DNA of 64,000 nucleotides, taken from positions 3,720,001-3,784,000 of the forward strand of contig OY782882.1 in assembly GCA_963678485.1 (NCBI GenBank), in the 5' to 3' direction. The DNA is from CALGYY01 sp963678485. Its GTDB lineage: Bacteria; Bacteroidota; Bacteroidia; Bacteroidales; CAIWKO01. The notes below the pieces were generated by a model. That model had not been told where the DNA came from and made no database searches. It saw only the letters and a program-made list of their open reading frames with translations. The translations under genes were made by a program, and so were the position numbers. Shown here piece after piece: positions 62,505 through 64,000 of this stretch (its first letter is position 1; every line of letters starts with the position of its first letter).

Positions 62505-62628
62505 ATGCTTCCTTGCTGTATCGCATCAGAGTCGAAAAAGGTATTAGCAATTGAGCTACTTAGTAAGACAGCTCAACTATATATACGAAAAGCACCGTCA
62601 TCATTGATAATAACAAATTCACACAACA

Positions 62629-63087
62629 ATGAAAACTGTAAAAATCACATCAGAAGGTAACAACCATATCGCGATTGATTTGGGACCCATCGACCAATTG
62701 AATGACTATTCTTATATGCATCCGAAGCGGCAGCAGCAAGTTAGGGGGAAAGTCTTTATTGGTGAGCTTCTCAAATCGACGGCAGCAGAGATTTCCTTTA
62801 CGGTAATTCCGCCCATGACTGCCATGCCCTTTATACATCAGCATACGAAGCACGAAGAGATATATGTGTTTTTAAGGGGTTCCGGACAATTCCAGGTTGA
62901 TGATTCCCTGTTCGATGTATCTGAAGGTTCTGTAATCCGCATCTCACCTAATGGTAAGCGTATTTATAGAAATAATTCTGAACAATCTATGACCTTTTTA
63001 TGCATACAAAGTCAGGCCGGATCGCTCGAGCATTTCAATGTTGAAGATGGATTTCTCGCCACTGGAGAAGTATTATGGGAGAAGTAA
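62629..63087 (+). CDS. Single-domain cupin protein
   Basis: 152 residues, cytoplasmic. Cupin motif 1 is visible as FIHQHTKHEEIYVFLRGSGQF (metal ligands His, His, Glu) and motif 2 as DVSEGSVIRISPNGKRIYRN, in which the usual histidine is replaced by Lys/Arg, so metal binding may be incomplete. Such small cupins bind sugars or act as sensors or isomerases; no substrate is evident. Single gene upstream of cassette-like unit 2. Confidence 0.85.
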   Translation: MKTVKITSEGNNHIAIDLGPIDQLNDYSYMHPKRQQQVRGKVFIGELLKSTAAEISFTVIPPMTAMPFIHQHTKHEEIYVFLRGSGQFQVDDSLFDVSEGSVIRISPNGKRIYRNNSEQSMTFLCIQSQAGSLEHFNVEDGFLATGEVLWEK

Positions 63088-63118
63088 AATAGTCGTCCCT
63101 CAAATAATTTCAATACCT

Positions 63119-63310
63119 CCACATATTTAACATTATTTATTTGGTTGATTGGATGGGGGTGAGTATATTTGTTATTACGAGCATCCAGCACATAACTGAT
63201 TTTAATCGCATTTTAATCGATATGTTCGGATTTAACCGAAAGATATAGTGGATATAATTTGGCCAAGATAGCGAAGTGGGGGAGGAATTATATATATTCA
63301 ATAGTTATGC
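63119..63310 (+). repeat. Cassette-like unit 2, upstream module
   Basis: Homologous to 51109-51270: same left block ACATATTTAACATTAT and ATTTGGTTGATTGG, TTTAATCG, GGATTTAACCGAAAG, GGGGGAGGA and right end TTCAATAGTTA. The TAnnTTTG box of unit 1 is degraded here (TTTATTTG). It ends at the boundary GTTATGCGT (63304-63312), complementary to ACGCATAAT at 63904-63912. Confidence 0.65.
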
Positions 63311-63345
63311 GTCATTATAGAAAACCTAAACCAAAAAAATAAATT

Positions 63346-63897
63346 ATGAAAAGAAAAATTTTGTTTTTAATCATTGCGACAGTAACTTTTATTAGTTGCT
63401 CCACTAAGACACAGACACCACAGTATTTGTTTTTAACTGGACAACAACTTCAATCATTAGGAATTATGTTGACAGACCAAGGACTGTTCTATAAGAACTT
63501 TAATCCAAACTGGCAGACCGACAATGAAAAGTATCCTTATTTAGGATTTCTATCAAACGAGACATACTTGACGACAAAACACTTTAAAGAAACAGACACT
63601 TTAATGGCAGAAAACAAATATGACAGCGCATTTATTAAAATGGATGCAACTAAAAATGATTTTTATCCTTTACTAATTGGAAACACCAAAGGACAAATGA
63701 GTTTAGACAAATACACGGTACTAAACAAAGAAATAAAACTATTACCAGTCGCTATCTGCATGACAGAGACAAATATTGCAAGCAGACAAGACACAATAGT
63801 TGTTTGGTTCAAACCGACAGAATCAATAAAAAAATCGTTACCAGACAATATCAAACTTGATGACTATTTGCAGGTTCCGAAAATAGCAAAACAATAA
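63346..63897 (+). CDS. Lipoprotein of unknown function (cassette-like cargo)
   Basis: 183 residues. The signal helix ILFLIIATVTFISC gives a lipidated Cys at residue 19. The mature part has no recognised motif. It occupies the same position between the shared modules as the unrelated protein at 51287. AT-rich with Lys/Thr-rich codon use. Confidence 0.72.
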   Translation: MKRKILFLIIATVTFISCSTKTQTPQYLFLTGQQLQSLGIMLTDQGLFYKNFNPNWQTDNEKYPYLGFLSNETYLTTKHFKETDTLMAENKYDSAFIKMDATKNDFYPLLIGNTKGQMSLDKYTVLNKEIKLLPVAICMTETNIASRQDTIVVWFKPTESIKKSLPDNIKLDDYLQVPKIAKQ

Positions 63898-63904
63898 TAA
63901 CGAA

Positions 63905-63977
63905 CGCATAATAGTTAAGGCTTCGTGTGGCGCTAGCCCAACATGAAGCCGTGTTGCACGGAAGCCCACGTGCAGCA
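63905..63977 (+). repeat. Cassette-like unit 2, downstream module (attC-like)
   Basis: One mismatch in 68 bases to 52296-52363, with the same two hairpins. Preceded by ACGCATAAT, complementary to the unit's left boundary GTTATGCGT. The window ends at ...TACGTGTTA, so a following boundary GTTA may be cut off. Confidence 0.65.
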
Positions 63978-64000
63978 CATTATCAATGAAATACGTGTTA

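Overview
The window looks like chromosomal DNA of a member of the Bacteroidota (Bacteroidetes), moderately AT-rich. Three signs support this. Most promoter-like sites carry the phylum's -7 box TAnnTTTG. At least six genes encode large secreted proteins ending in a type IX secretion system (T9SS) sorting tail with a YPNP/SPNP-type motif. Several families are typical of the phylum: a TonB receptor with a DUF4249 lipoprotein, LytTR two-component pairs, a PorP/SprF barrel and DUF6175. The species cannot be named from sequence alone.

Layout. (1) 1-7.1 kb, minus strand: a complex-I-like operon with three antiporter-type subunits, NuoJ/K/A-like membrane subunits, a NuoB-like subunit with the hydrogenase-type CxxC pattern, a NuoC-like subunit and the start of the catalytic large subunit. 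With hypB and hypA just upstream (7.7-9.0 kb) it reads as a group 4 membrane-bound, energy-converting [NiFe] hydrogenase. (2) 9.3-15.0 kb: LytS-type kinase, LytTR regulator, TonB-dependent receptor and DUF4249 lipoprotein. (3) 15.9-21.2 kb: two vWA proteins, an OmpA-anchored lipoprotein and an unusual PorP/SprF barrel fused to a vWA passenger and a T9SS tail. (4) 21.3-25.1 kb: a PH-like small protein, then an AraC regulator, two membrane-anchored methyltransferases and a His-rich metal-transporter-like protein. (5) 25.4-34.0 kb: a 2310-residue secreted adhesin-like protein and a tail-fibre-like T9SS protein. (6) 34.6-39.0 kb: a five-gene operon of small exported proteins (one DUF6175) with no assigned function, closed by a strong terminator. 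(7) 39.1-43.7 kb: mnmD, an RND/MMPL exporter and a DEAD-box helicase.

(8) 43.9-45.6 kb is a repeat-rich island: a 9-bp G-rich minisatellite, a tRNA-Ala(CGC) with its own promoter, a 27-bp perfect hairpin, about 6.5 copies of a ~97-bp tandem repeat and a broken T9SS tail. (9) 45.8-50.9 kb: a P-domain secreted protein, a DUF7452-repeat secreted protein and an AraC regulator. (10) 50.9-64 kb is an accessory region of single small genes separated by repeated intergenic modules. Two units (51.1-52.4 and 63.1-64.0 kb) share the same upstream and downstream flanks around unrelated genes. In each, the first and last bases of the unit are complementary, as in integron gene cassettes. An IS91-type HUH transposase with an overlapping tyrosine recombinase gene sits in the array, and a duplicated fragment of the 60.5-kb transglutaminase-like gene lies at 56.1 kb.

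The strongest candidates for something undescribed are the cassette-like array, the PorP-vWA-T9SS fusion and the five-gene exported-protein operon. All functional assignments come from motif recognition by eye; no database search was run.
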